Assembly: GCF_036226765.1 (NCBI RefSeq)
Contig: NZ_CP109017.1
Span: forward strand, 5,581,001 to 5,645,000
Length of the DNA: 64,000 bases
Direction: 5' to 3'
DNA from: Streptomyces sp. NBC_00670
Lineage (GTDB): Bacteria; Actinomycetota; Actinomycetes; Streptomycetales; Streptomycetaceae
The notes beneath the pieces were generated by a model. It did not search any database and was not told the origin of the DNA. It worked only from the letters and a program-made list of their open reading frames with translations. Position 1 is the first letter of the stretch; the number at the start of each line of letters is the position of its first letter. Both the position numbers and the translations under genes were made by a program. This document shows positions 26,462 through 35,050 of this stretch, one piece after another.

Positions 26462-26547
26462 CCGGATCGGCCGCGTGGGCTGCCCGCCGCCAGGCTGCGG
26501 CTGGGGGCGCATGCCGTGGTCCTCGGCCGGCTCTCGGGGCGGAACCG

Positions 26548-27606
26548 TCAACTGCTGGGGCGTGTCCACTGCGCGGCCCGGACCGTGCCCCGCTGAATGT
26601 CCTGCCGGGGCAGTTCGAGGCCGAAGGCGTCCTCCAGGGCGTGGAAGTACAGCTCGAACTCGCTGATCAGTTCGGGGTGGTCGAGTTCGGCGCGGCGTAC
26701 GGCCTGGTTGAGGAAGTCGAGTTGGCCGCCCCGGAAGTAGGGGGCGCGGCCGCGGTCGTACCAAATCAGCTCCAGCACGCCCCAGTCGTCGTCGATGCGG
26801 TGGCCGTCGCGCATGTAGGTGAACGTGTAGATGGCCTTCGCGGAGGTGGCGCTCAGGTGGACCGTCTCGGTGACGCCGAGGCCGGCGAGTGCCTCGGGGC
26901 CGGGCCCGAAGCCGGGGGCCTCGTGGTACATCAGAAACGCCCAGCCGCCCGCCTCTCCGAAGCAGCACGTTTTCCAGACGATGTCCCAGTGGTCGAAGGT
27001 GCCGCCGTCCATGCTGCGCAGATCCGCGAGACGGGTGCCGGCGGAGATCTGCGCGGGGTCGGCTCCGTACAGCAGGGCGATCCGTTCGGCGCTGATGTCC
27101 TCGCCGCGGAAGAAGACGAGGTGGGTGTAGGGGTCCTGCTCGCGCCAGCTGTCGGCGATCCAGGCGAGGCGCTCCAACGGGTCGCGTCCGCACGGGGCCG
27201 AGGGCTCGGCCCCGTCCATGCCGCCGTTGCGGAATCTGTTGCCCCAGGCGGGGTTGACGCGGTCCAGCAGCTTGGCCTGCCCGGAGACGAGATTGGCCAC
27301 CGGACCGCGCCCCGGGGACCGGGCCGCTATGTGCTCGGCCAGGCCGCGGACCGCGTCCTCGGCGGCGAAGTACAGCACCTGATCCAGGTCCTGGGTGACG
27401 AAGACCTCCCGGTAGGGGCCGATGCGGCCGTGCACCGTGCCGTCGTCGTCCAGGACCAGGAAGAGACGACCGTGCGACTCACCCATGTGCTGCCCGTACT
27501 GGTCGGGAGAGGCGCCGGTGGGCGGGAGCATCGCGTCGTCGAGGACGTCGGAGCCCACGGCCAGCTCGTGCCAGGCCCGCTTGAGTGTGTACGCCGAGAT
27601 CTGCAT
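26548..27606 (-). CDS. Conserved hypothetical protein (unrecognised family)
   Basis: 352 residues from ATG 27606; a GTG ten codons earlier is also possible. No ribosome site precedes either, but CATACT sits seven bases before the ATG, as for a leaderless transcript. The sequence is soluble, acidic and Trp/Tyr-rich, with LVLDDDGTVHGRIGPYREVF, NRFRNGGMDGAEP, FRGEDISAERIALLYG and DWGVLELIWYDRGRAPYFRG. No catalytic or binding motif is evident. It is convergent with the RecQ fusion and divergent from the DUF4192 gene. Confidence 0.65.
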   Translation of the reverse strand: MQISAYTLKRAWHELAVGSDVLDDAMLPPTGASPDQYGQHMGESHGRLFLVLDDDGTVHGRIGPYREVFVTQDLDQVLYFAAEDAVRGLAEHIAARSPGRGPVANLVSGQAKLLDRVNPAWGNRFRNGGMDGAEPSAPCGRDPLERLAWIADSWREQDPYTHLVFFRGEDISAERIALLYGADPAQISAGTRLADLRSMDGGTFDHWDIVWKTCCFGEAGGWAFLMYHEAPGFGPGPEALAGLGVTETVHLSATSAKAIYTFTYMRDGHRIDDDWGVLELIWYDRGRAPYFRGGQLDFLNQAVRRAELDHPELISEFELYFHALEDAFGLELPRQDIQRGTVRAAQWTRPSS

Positions 27607-27796
27607 GGGCGTCAGTATGCGACCGGGCACTGACACTCGACGGCTCGGACGTCGGGCGGGTGGACAGGGGGAGCGGGCCGGCGGAGCGGATCGGGGAGGC
27701 GGGCCGGGTGGGCCGGGAACCGAGTCCTGGCGTGGGCATGATCGTAGTTATCCACAGGCCCAAGCGGAATGCGGGAATCCGCGAGAAGGTCACGGC

Positions 27797-29368
27797 ATGA
27801 CGAACCACGACGAAGACCCCACGACGTACGCGGGCCACGGCATCCCCGGCGTCGCCGGCCAGGAGAACCAGGTCACCCTGCGCTCCCCGGCCGAACTGGC
27901 CGACGCCCTGCCCTACCTGCTGGGCTACCGGCCGGACGACAGCATCGTGCTGGTCGCCCTGCACGACCGGGAACGGGGCGGCAGGTTCGGCGGCCGGGCC
28001 CGCCTGGGCATCCCGGCCCAGCGCGAGGACTGGGCCGCCGCGGCCCGCCAGCTGGCGCACGGTCTGGTCGCCGGGAGCGAGTGCAGGGGAGCCCGGCCGG
28101 AGAGCATGGTCGCCTATCTCGTCCAGGACCCGACGAGTGGGGAGACGGGACGGGACGTCATGGAACGCCTGCGCCCCCTCGCCCAGTTGCTGCGCACGAC
28201 CTGCGGCAGTCTCGACGTCGCCGTGGTGGAGGCGCTCTGCATCGCCGACGGCCGCTTCTGGTCCTACTGCTGCCCGAGCCCGGGCTGCTGTCCGGGCGAC
28301 GGCACCCCCATGGGACTGCCGGGCACCTCGGTCCTGGCGGCGGCCGCGACGTACGCCGGCATCCAGGTCCGGGGAAGCCTCAGGGAACTGCGGGCCAGGC
28401 TCCTGCCCTGGGAGACCGCGGCGGCCCTGGAGCAGGAGACGGCCCTCGACGCGGCCGGCGCGGCCCTCGTGCCCCGCATCCTGGACGGAGGCTCCCGGGA
28501 CGAGGTCGAGGCGGAGACCCTGGAAGCGGCCAGGCGACTCCTCGGTCGGCTCTCCGCCGCCGGCACCGTCACCGACACCGCCTCCGCCGACGCCCGCGAC
28601 GACGAACTGATCGAACACGAGGAAGCGGCCCGCGTCATCCTCGGGCTGCAGGACCGCACCACCCGGGACCGCGCCGCCGCATGGATGGAGGGTGACGAGG
28701 CGGCCCCCGCCCTGCGCCTGTGGCGCGCCCTGGCCCGCCGCTGCGTCGGCTCCTACCGGGAACACGCCGCCGCCCCGCTCACCCTGGCCGGCTGGGTCGC
28801 CTGGTCCTCGGGCGACGAACTGGAGGCCCGCGAGGCACTGGCCATGGCCATGGGCGCCGATCCCGACTACCTCTTCGCCCGCCTTCTCCACCAGGCCTGC
28901 AACGAGGGCCTGGATCCCGAGACCATCCGCAACTGCCTGCGCGGCGAGCGGGACCGCCGCGAGAACGACCGGCCGGACGCCGCCCCTCCCCGCCCGGCGA
29001 CCGGAACGGGCACCGGCACGCCGCAGCAGCACGGGGTGACCGTCCCCGCGGGGGTCGCCCTCCAGCCCGGCGCCCCCGCTCCGGCCCGAGGGCTCGCGCG
29101 GACCCCGTCCTGCCCGTCCACCACCGGCCCCCGCCCGGAGCGCACCGCACGGCGGCGGCACCGGACGACGCGCGCGGCGGACGCCGGCGGACACCCGGGC
29201 CGGCGCACCGCGAAGCCGGGAGACGGACGGCGCAGGCGCCCCGCCGACCCGGCCCCGGCCGCCGAGGGGAACCGGCGGCCCGCCGCCGCACCGCGCCGCG
29301 ACGCCCGGGCGGACCGCACCCGGGAGCGGGGGAGCGCGGTTCCCCACGAGCCGGGGGCCGAGGAATGA
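27797..29368 (+). CDS. DUF4192 domain protein
   Basis: 523 residues from ATG 27797 (GAAGGT upstream). The DUF4192 core spans residues 20-370: VTLRSPAELADALPYLLGYR then PDDSIVLVAL, RFWSYCCPSPGCCPGDGTP with clustered Cys, and LTLAGWVAWSSGDELEAREA then LAMAMGADPDY. The family is common in actinobacteria and has no known activity; the Cys-rich loop could bind a metal. The last 130 residues are Pro/Arg/Gly low complexity. Its stop overlaps an ATG that opens a repeat-coding frame (see minisatellite). Confidence 0.8.
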   Translation: MTNHDEDPTTYAGHGIPGVAGQENQVTLRSPAELADALPYLLGYRPDDSIVLVALHDRERGGRFGGRARLGIPAQREDWAAAARQLAHGLVAGSECRGARPESMVAYLVQDPTSGETGRDVMERLRPLAQLLRTTCGSLDVAVVEALCIADGRFWSYCCPSPGCCPGDGTPMGLPGTSVLAAAATYAGIQVRGSLRELRARLLPWETAAALEQETALDAAGAALVPRILDGGSRDEVEAETLEAARRLLGRLSAAGTVTDTASADARDDELIEHEEAARVILGLQDRTTRDRAAAWMEGDEAAPALRLWRALARRCVGSYREHAAAPLTLAGWVAWSSGDELEAREALAMAMGADPDYLFARLLHQACNEGLDPETIRNCLRGERDRRENDRPDAAPPRPATGTGTGTPQQHGVTVPAGVALQPGAPAPARGLARTPSCPSTTGPRPERTARRRHRTTRAADAGGHPGRRTAKPGDGRRRRPADPAPAAEGNRRPAAAPRRDARADRTRERGSAVPHEPGAEE

Positions 29369-29385
29369 GCCCGCGCCCGCCCTCG

Positions 29386-29511
29386 TGCCGCTTCACCACC
29401 GCTTTCCGCCGCCTCACCGCCGTCTCCCGCCGCCTCACCGCCGTCTCCCGCCGCCTCACCGTCCTCTCCCGCCGCCTCACTGCCCCTTCATGGCGCTTCA
29501 CCGCCCGATTC
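29386..29511 (+). repeat. 21-bp minisatellite, about six units
   Basis: Perfect units at 29407-29427 and 29428-29448, one mismatch at 29449-29469, and degenerate units before (29386-29406) and after (29470-29511). The unit is CGCCGCCTCACCGCCGTCTC plus C. It lies between the DUF4192 and debranching-enzyme genes. In the frame from ATG 29365 it would encode RRLTAVS heptads, but that frame has no stop until 32025 and runs through the next gene, so I do not call it a gene. The rest of the 300-base gap (29369-29668) shows nothing else. Confidence 0.8.
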
Positions 29512-29668
29512 CGGCTGCGAGGGCGTGACCCCGGGCAGGTCCCTTCCGTTCACCTGAGTGGCGGAACCCGCTGCCGGGTCGCGCCGACACACCGCCCCCG
29601 ACACTCCGGAGCACCCACCCGCTGCCGGACGCCCCCGGGCGCGCGCCCGGGGCAGAGGAAGCCGCCGC

Positions 29669-31900
29669 ATGCCCCAGCCGACCCCGCACCTTCCCGAGAC
29701 CGCCCCTGCGCACCACCACCGGCCCGTACCGGACGAGCCGGCTTCGCTCCGGTCGCCGGAGGGGAGCGGACCGGGCGCGCGCAATCCCACCGCGGGCACG
29801 CAGACCCCGCCCATGCCGGTCCCGTCCGGGCGCACCCCGTCCATGCCGGTCCCGTCCCGCCCCGGGGATCCGCCGGTACGTCCCGAGGAGCTCCCGCGCC
29901 ACCCCGGGAACCCCGCGTTCCGCTCCCGGCGCCCCGTGCCCGGACCCGCACCGGCGGGGCCGCCCCCGGTGCACACCGCCCTGATGTGCGTGGCCCTGCC
30001 GGGGCTGGTCATCTCCGGGGAGGACGGGCAGCTGACCGGCCGGGGCATGGAGGGCTTCTACCGCGCGGGCCGGCGGCTGCTCTCCCGGTGCCGGCTGCGG
30101 GTGGCCGGGTGCGAACCGCTCGCGGTCCAGGCGCGGACGATCGCCGCCGACCGGGCGCGGTTCGTGGGAACCGTCCGTACGTCCCCCGCCGCCGGACCGG
30201 ATCCCGACGTCCTGGTCGAACGGATCCGGCACGCGGACGGCACGGAACGGATCACCCTGCGCAGCTCCGCCGTGCGCCCCCTGCGGATGCCCGTCGAGGC
30301 GGCCCTCGGCACGGACCTCGCGGAACTGGCCACGGTGGCCTCCGGCGAAGCGGGCCCGGAACTCCCGGCCGACGTCCACGCCTCCGGCCTGCGCTGGAAC
30401 ACCCCGCGGGGCGCCTGTGCCGTCACGGCCGACCCGCCGCCGTCCGACGCCCTCGCCTCCGCGGGCCTGCTGCGCTGGCAGGCCGAGCTGCCACCGGGCG
30501 GCACCTGGACGGTGGAACTGCGCGTCCGCCCGCACGGCACGGGCTCGGGCGCTGCCCCCGCGGGCACCCCGACGAGCCCGTTCGCCCCCGCCCGGGCGAG
30601 CGGCGACGACCCCCGCGTCACGCATCTGTGGCGGAGCTGCCTCGAGGACCTGCGCGCCCTGCTGCTCCGCGACCCCGGGCACCCCACCGACCTGCACCTC
30701 GCGGGCGGGGCGCCCTGGCGCTGCGGACCGGCACCCGCCGAGGCGCTGGCGGCCGCGCGGATGACCCTTCCGCTCGGTACCGGCCTCGCCCTGGGCACCC
30801 TGCGGACGCTCGCCCGCACCCAGCTCACCGGGCCGGGCCCCCGCTCCGGCATGATCCCGGGACCCCGGCGCGACGCCGGTCCCCGGCTTCCACCGGGCTG
30901 CACCGCCACGGAGGCCACCCTGCTGTTCCCAGTGCTCCTCGCCGAGGCCCGGCGCTGGGGCCTGTCCGACCGGCGGACGCGGGAATTGCTGCCCACCGCC
31001 GAGCGCTGTCTGCGCTGGCTGCGCACCACCGTCGGCGACGGCGGCTTCCTGGCGGACCCGCTGCCCGGCGGGCCGGTGCGCGCCGAGACGCAGGCCCACG
31101 CCCACCGCGCGGCACTGCTGGGAGCCGATCTCCTCGATGCCTACGGCCGCCCGGGCGGCACGGAACTGCGGCAGTGGGCGGACACGCTCAGAACCGCGTT
31201 CCGCGAGCACTTCTGGATCGAGGACCGCGCCGGCGGCAGACCCGCGGCCGCCCGCACCGCCGACGGACGGCCCGTGAGGCACCTCGGCGCCCACAGCGTC
31301 CACCTCCTCGACACCGGGCTGCTCGGTTCCGGAGCGCCGGCGCCCGGTCTGCTCGACGCGGTGCGGACCGAACAGGTCGCACGGCTGCTCGGCGGCCCGG
31401 CCATGGACTCCGGCTGGGGACTGCGCGGAATGGAGGCGAGGGACACGGCGTACAACCCCTTCGGTCACCGCGCCGGTGCGGTGCGGGTCCAGGAGACGGC
31501 GGTCGCCGTCGCGGGGCTGGCCGCCGCCGGCTACGAGAAGGAGGCCAGCTCCCTGCTGCGCGGTGTGCTCGCCGCGGCCGAGGCCTTCGCGTACCGGCTG
31601 CCGGAGATGTACGCGGGCGAGCAGCGCACCGAGGGCGGTGGCCCCCTGCCGCACCCTGCCGCGTGCCGTCCCGCCGCGACGGCCGCCGCCGCTGGTGTGC
31701 TGCTGCTGACCACGCTCGCCGGTGTCCGGCCGGACGTACCGGCGGGGACGGTCACGCTCCGCCCGGTGCGCAGCGCACCGCTCGGGGAGATCGGCCTCAC
31801 GGGACTGAGGGTCGCGGGCGCCCCCTTCTCCGTACGGGTCGGCCGCCTCGGCCTCGCCATGGTCGAAGAGGCCGCCGAGGGGCTGCAACTGGGCGCCTGA
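29669..31900 (+). CDS. Glycogen-debranching-type protein (amylo-alpha-1,6-glucosidase-like)
   Basis: 743 residues from ATG 29669 with AGAGGA about 12 bases upstream. Residues 1-105 are a Pro/Arg-rich leader containing a repeated MPVPSxRP unit. An N-terminal debranching domain follows (105-290: VALPGLVISGEDGQLTGRGM, FYRAGRRLLS), then an (alpha/alpha)6-like C-terminal half with GCTATEATLLFPVLLAEAR, LRQWADTLRTAFREHFW, MDSGWGLRGMEARDTAYNPF, RAGAVRVQETAVAVAGL. Family members act on alpha-1,6 branches of glucans or related glycosides. The preserved DSGWG segment suggests activity; the substrate is unknown. Confidence 0.85.
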   Translation: MPQPTPHLPETAPAHHHRPVPDEPASLRSPEGSGPGARNPTAGTQTPPMPVPSGRTPSMPVPSRPGDPPVRPEELPRHPGNPAFRSRRPVPGPAPAGPPPVHTALMCVALPGLVISGEDGQLTGRGMEGFYRAGRRLLSRCRLRVAGCEPLAVQARTIAADRARFVGTVRTSPAAGPDPDVLVERIRHADGTERITLRSSAVRPLRMPVEAALGTDLAELATVASGEAGPELPADVHASGLRWNTPRGACAVTADPPPSDALASAGLLRWQAELPPGGTWTVELRVRPHGTGSGAAPAGTPTSPFAPARASGDDPRVTHLWRSCLEDLRALLLRDPGHPTDLHLAGGAPWRCGPAPAEALAAARMTLPLGTGLALGTLRTLARTQLTGPGPRSGMIPGPRRDAGPRLPPGCTATEATLLFPVLLAEARRWGLSDRRTRELLPTAERCLRWLRTTVGDGGFLADPLPGGPVRAETQAHAHRAALLGADLLDAYGRPGGTELRQWADTLRTAFREHFWIEDRAGGRPAAARTADGRPVRHLGAHSVHLLDTGLLGSGAPAPGLLDAVRTEQVARLLGGPAMDSGWGLRGMEARDTAYNPFGHRAGAVRVQETAVAVAGLAAAGYEKEASSLLRGVLAAAEAFAYRLPEMYAGEQRTEGGGPLPHPAACRPAATAAAAGVLLLTTLAGVRPDVPAGTVTLRPVRSAPLGEIGLTGLRVAGAPFSVRVGRLGLAMVEEAAEGLQLGA

Positions 31901-31934
31901 CCCGGCCGTCGGAGCGACCGGAGAAGGGAGTGTT

Positions 31935-31954
31935 TATCGTCAGGCAGACGACTA
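31935..31954. promoter_or_regulatory. Possible operator of the NrtR-like regulator
   Basis: TATCGTC-AGGCA-GACGACTA is an inverted repeat (TCGTC/GACGA) lying 11-30 bases before the start codon in an AT-rich leader, where an autoregulator would bind. The pairing is short and the true consensus for this regulator is not known to me. Confidence 0.35.
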
Positions 31955-31964
31955 TGATCACCGC

Positions 31965-32723
31965 ATGCCCTACGACCCGTCAGCCTTCCCGCCCTTCGCC
32001 GTCACCGTGGACCTGGTCGTGCTGACCGTGCGCCGCCATTCCCTGTGCGCACTGGCGGTCCGCAGGGGGGAGTCCCCCTTCCAGGGCCGCTGGGCGCTCC
32101 CCGGCGGGTTCGTACGGGACGACGAGGACCTGGCGCAGGCGGCGGCGCGCGAGCTGGCCGAGGAGACCGGGCTCCAGGCCCACGACCCGTCCGCGCCCGC
32201 CCAGGACAACGGGGCGCACCTGGAACAGCTCGCCACCTACGGCGACCCCGGCCGGGACCCCCGGATGAGGGTCGTCAGCGTCGCCCACCTCGCGCTCGCC
32301 CCTGATCTGCCGGCCCCGCGCCCGGGCGGCGACGCCCACAGCGCCCGCTGGGCCCCCGTCGAGGACCTGCTGCGACAGGGCGGCTACGGCAGGGACGGCG
32401 AGCAGGCCGCACCGCTCGCCTTCGACCATGCGCGGATCCTCGCCGACGGCGTGGAGCGCGCCCGCTCCAAGATCGAGTACTCCTCCCTGGCGACCGCGTT
32501 CTGCCCACCGGAGTTCACCGTCGGGGAGCTGCGCCGCGTCTACGAGGCGGTGTGGGGCGTGGCCCTCGATCCGCGCAACTTCCACCGCAAGGTCACCGGC
32601 ACCCCGGGCTTCCTCGTCCCGACCGGCGGCACGACGACCCGTCAGGGCGGCAGGCCCGCCCAGCTGTTCCGGGCCGGAGGTGCCACCCTGCTCAACCCAC
32701 CCATGCTGCGGCCGGAGGCCTGA
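31965..32723 (+). CDS. NrtR-like Nudix/winged-helix transcriptional regulator
   Basis: 252 residues from ATG 31965. Residues 10-160 are a Nudix fold with the box GGFVRDDEDLAQAAARELAE followed by ETGL, which keeps the REXXEE-type acidic residues in part. Residues 165-250 are the winged helix of NrtR regulators (YSSLATAFCPPEFTVGELRR, YEAVWGVALDPRNFHRKV). NrtR-type proteins sense ADP-ribose and usually repress NAD biosynthesis or sugar genes. No NAD gene is adjacent; the upstream debranching gene and downstream ABC gene are candidate targets by position only. Confidence 0.85.
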   Translation: MPYDPSAFPPFAVTVDLVVLTVRRHSLCALAVRRGESPFQGRWALPGGFVRDDEDLAQAAARELAEETGLQAHDPSAPAQDNGAHLEQLATYGDPGRDPRMRVVSVAHLALAPDLPAPRPGGDAHSARWAPVEDLLRQGGYGRDGEQAAPLAFDHARILADGVERARSKIEYSSLATAFCPPEFTVGELRRVYEAVWGVALDPRNFHRKVTGTPGFLVPTGGTTTRQGGRPAQLFRAGGATLLNPPMLRPEA

Positions 32724-32822
32724 CGTTCCCTCAGGCGGGCGCCGGCGGGCCGCGGGTGATCCCGTCCGTGGCGCAACCCATACATCCCGACAAAACAGAC
32801 AAATAGCGCTATCTTGCTTCGG

Positions 32823-34889
32823 GTGATCCAGGTGCTCGGGCTCTCCAGCCACCCCCGCAAGGACCTTCCGCCCGCTGTCGACGACGTTTCCTTCGAGGCG
32901 TGCGCCGGCCGTGTCACGGCTCTCCTCGGGGCGCCGGGCGCGGGCCGGACGACCGTGCTCCGGCTCATGCTCGAACTCCAGCCGGGACTCGGCGTCGCCC
33001 GCTTCAAGGGCCGTCCGCTGCACGAGATCCCCCATCCGGCACGAGAGGTCGGCACCCTCCTCGGCGACGTCCCCGGTCACCCCGCGCGCACCGTCCGCGG
33101 CCACCTCCGCATGCTGTGCGCGGCCACCGGCCTCCCCGCCCGCCGCGCCGACGAACTCCTGGAAGCGGTCGGCCTGGTCAGCCTGCGCGAGGAACGCCTC
33201 AGCAGCCTCTCGCACGGCCTCGACCGACGCCTCGGCCTCGCCTGCGCCCTGCTCCCCGACCCCCACACCCTCGTCCTGGACGAACCCGCCGCGGGCCTGT
33301 CCGCCCGGGAGGGCCGCTGGCTGCACGGCGTGCTGCGGGCCCACGCGGAACGGGGCGGCACCGTCCTGTTCACCACGGGCGACTCCAAGGAGGCCGCACG
33401 GAACGCCGACCGGGTCGTCGCGCTGAACGAGGGCAAGGTCGTCGCCGACCTGGCCGCGGCCGACTTCGCCCGAACCCGGCTGCGCCCGCGGGTCGCAGTC
33501 CGCAGTCCGCACGCCGCCCGGCTCGCGGCGCTGCTCACCAAGGAGGCGCGTACCGACCGGCGCTCCCTGGAGGTGGTGCGGGAGGAGGCCAACCGGCTGT
33601 CGGTGTACGGCAGCACCTGTGCCGACGTCGGAGAGGCCGCCTTCCGGCACGGCATCCTCGTCCACCAACTCGCCGACGAGGTCGGGGACATGGGCTGCTC
33701 TGCCGCGCCTCCGTCAAGTGCGGAACGGTCCGGCGGGACGCGGCCCGACGTCACGCAGTCCGCACGGGCACGGTCCGTGCCCGAGGCGTACGTCCCGGAG
33801 GCGTCCGGCGCGGAGACGTCCGAACCCTCCGGTCGCCCAACGCCCGTCCGCCCGGCAGCCGGCCGGCCGACACCCAGCCTGTCAACGCCCGACCGGCCGA
33901 CGCCCGCTCCGACGGTGCCCGGCCCGGCAGCGGCCGCCTCGCCCGTGCGGCGGCCCCCCGCCGTGCGAGGCCCGGGCGGGCGGGGTCCTGGCGTACTGGT
34001 CCACGGCACGCGGGGGCCGCGCGCACAGCAACCGGCCGAAACGAGCCCGCGCTCGCACGCACAGAACCCCGCGGCGCACTCCGCCGCCACGCTGCCCGGC
34101 TTCATCCACGTCCGCCCCGCCCCCAGCCCGCTGCAGCCCCTGCGGTACGAGCTGCGGCGCGCCGCCGGGGTGGGCACCGGCTACTTCACCACCGCCGCCG
34201 TCCTGCTCACCTCCGCCCTCGTCGCCGTCCTGCTCGCCCATACCGGTCACACCCCGCAGCACCGTCTGCTGGCGGCCTGGCCACGGCAGATCCCGCTGCC
34301 GCCCGCCGCGCTCGGCGCCGGGCTGCTCGGCGCGATCGCCTTCGGCGACGAGTTCCGCCACCCCGCCCTGGCCGCGGACCGCGGCACCGTCCCCCGCCGT
34401 CTGGGACTGCTCACCGCGAAACTCCTCGTCTCCGGGGCCACCGCGCTGCTCATCGCCTTCCTCGCGCTCGGCTGCGACCTCGAAGTGCTCTACCTCGTCT
34501 ACGGACAGGAGCTCACCAGGGTTCCCGGCAACTGGCTCTCGCTCGGTGCGGGCTGGTTCGCGCTCGTCGTGGGCTGCGCCTGGGCGGGCGTCCTCGCCGC
34601 GGGCCTCTTCCGTTCGACGACCGCCGGGCTCGCCGCGGTACTGGCCGTCCCCGTCGCCGTCGTCCCCCTCGTGCAACACGTGTTCGGTGCCCCGTCCGTC
34701 CGGGCAGCGGCCGGAATCGCCGGACGGCTGCGCGAGCTGACCCTGCCGCAGTGGCCCTTCGGCGGCGAACGGTACGTCGCGGCCCTGGCCCGGCTGGTCG
34801 CCCAACCCGTCGGCGGAGCGCTGACGTTGTCGCTCGGGGCGCTGCTCTGCGCGTATGTGTGCACGACGCTGCGTACGAGGGCACGGTGA
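32823..34889 (+). CDS. ABC ATPase-membrane fusion with non-canonical nucleotide-binding motifs
   Basis: 688 residues from GTG 32823; a TTG three codons earlier is possible. TATCTT lies eight bases upstream, suggesting a leaderless mRNA. The ABC domain (1-290) has Walker A GAPGAGRTT, with Arg where the catalytic Lys should be, signature LSHGLDRRL in place of LSGGQ, Walker B LVLDEPAAGL, and TTGD instead of the H-loop His. A 130-residue linker (about 300-430) is Pro/Thr/Arg-rich with PTP and RP repeats. The C-terminal 250 residues have about six membrane segments, like an ABC-2 permease. It sits just upstream of whiH. A degraded or ATP-binding-only ABC protein is likely; substrate unknown. Confidence 0.85.
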   Translation: MIQVLGLSSHPRKDLPPAVDDVSFEACAGRVTALLGAPGAGRTTVLRLMLELQPGLGVARFKGRPLHEIPHPAREVGTLLGDVPGHPARTVRGHLRMLCAATGLPARRADELLEAVGLVSLREERLSSLSHGLDRRLGLACALLPDPHTLVLDEPAAGLSAREGRWLHGVLRAHAERGGTVLFTTGDSKEAARNADRVVALNEGKVVADLAAADFARTRLRPRVAVRSPHAARLAALLTKEARTDRRSLEVVREEANRLSVYGSTCADVGEAAFRHGILVHQLADEVGDMGCSAAPPSSAERSGGTRPDVTQSARARSVPEAYVPEASGAETSEPSGRPTPVRPAAGRPTPSLSTPDRPTPAPTVPGPAAAASPVRRPPAVRGPGGRGPGVLVHGTRGPRAQQPAETSPRSHAQNPAAHSAATLPGFIHVRPAPSPLQPLRYELRRAAGVGTGYFTTAAVLLTSALVAVLLAHTGHTPQHRLLAAWPRQIPLPPAALGAGLLGAIAFGDEFRHPALAADRGTVPRRLGLLTAKLLVSGATALLIAFLALGCDLEVLYLVYGQELTRVPGNWLSLGAGWFALVVGCAWAGVLAAGLFRSTTAGLAAVLAVPVAVVPLVQHVFGAPSVRAAAGIAGRLRELTLPQWPFGGERYVAALARLVAQPVGGALTLSLGALLCAYVCTTLRTRAR

Positions 34890-34950
34890 CGACGGTCCGC
34901 AACCGTCCGTCCAGCCATGCCCACAACTCCCAGCAAAGCGCCCATTTCTT

Positions 34951-34958
34951 TCCGATAA
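34951..34958 (+). promoter_or_regulatory. WhiG-type -10 element upstream of whiH
   Basis: TCCGATAA matches seven of eight positions of the WhiG/FliA -10 consensus GCCGATAA. whiH is known in S. coelicolor to be WhiG-dependent. A CAAA at 34934-34937 could be the -35 region, but the spacing is about two bases short. It predicts a leader of about 85 bases. Confidence 0.6.
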
Positions 34959-35050
34959 GGCGTCAATTGCGACGGAGTGAGCGATCACCCTTTCGTGTGC
35001 TTTTCACCAAAGCCCTCAAGGCAGTTGAGGACAGCGCCGACAAAGGATCC

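Noticed and set aside
28720..32025. 1101-codon plus-strand open frame
   Set aside because: It runs in a different frame through DUF4192 and the debranching gene and is Arg/Pro/Gly-rich; a high-GC shadow.
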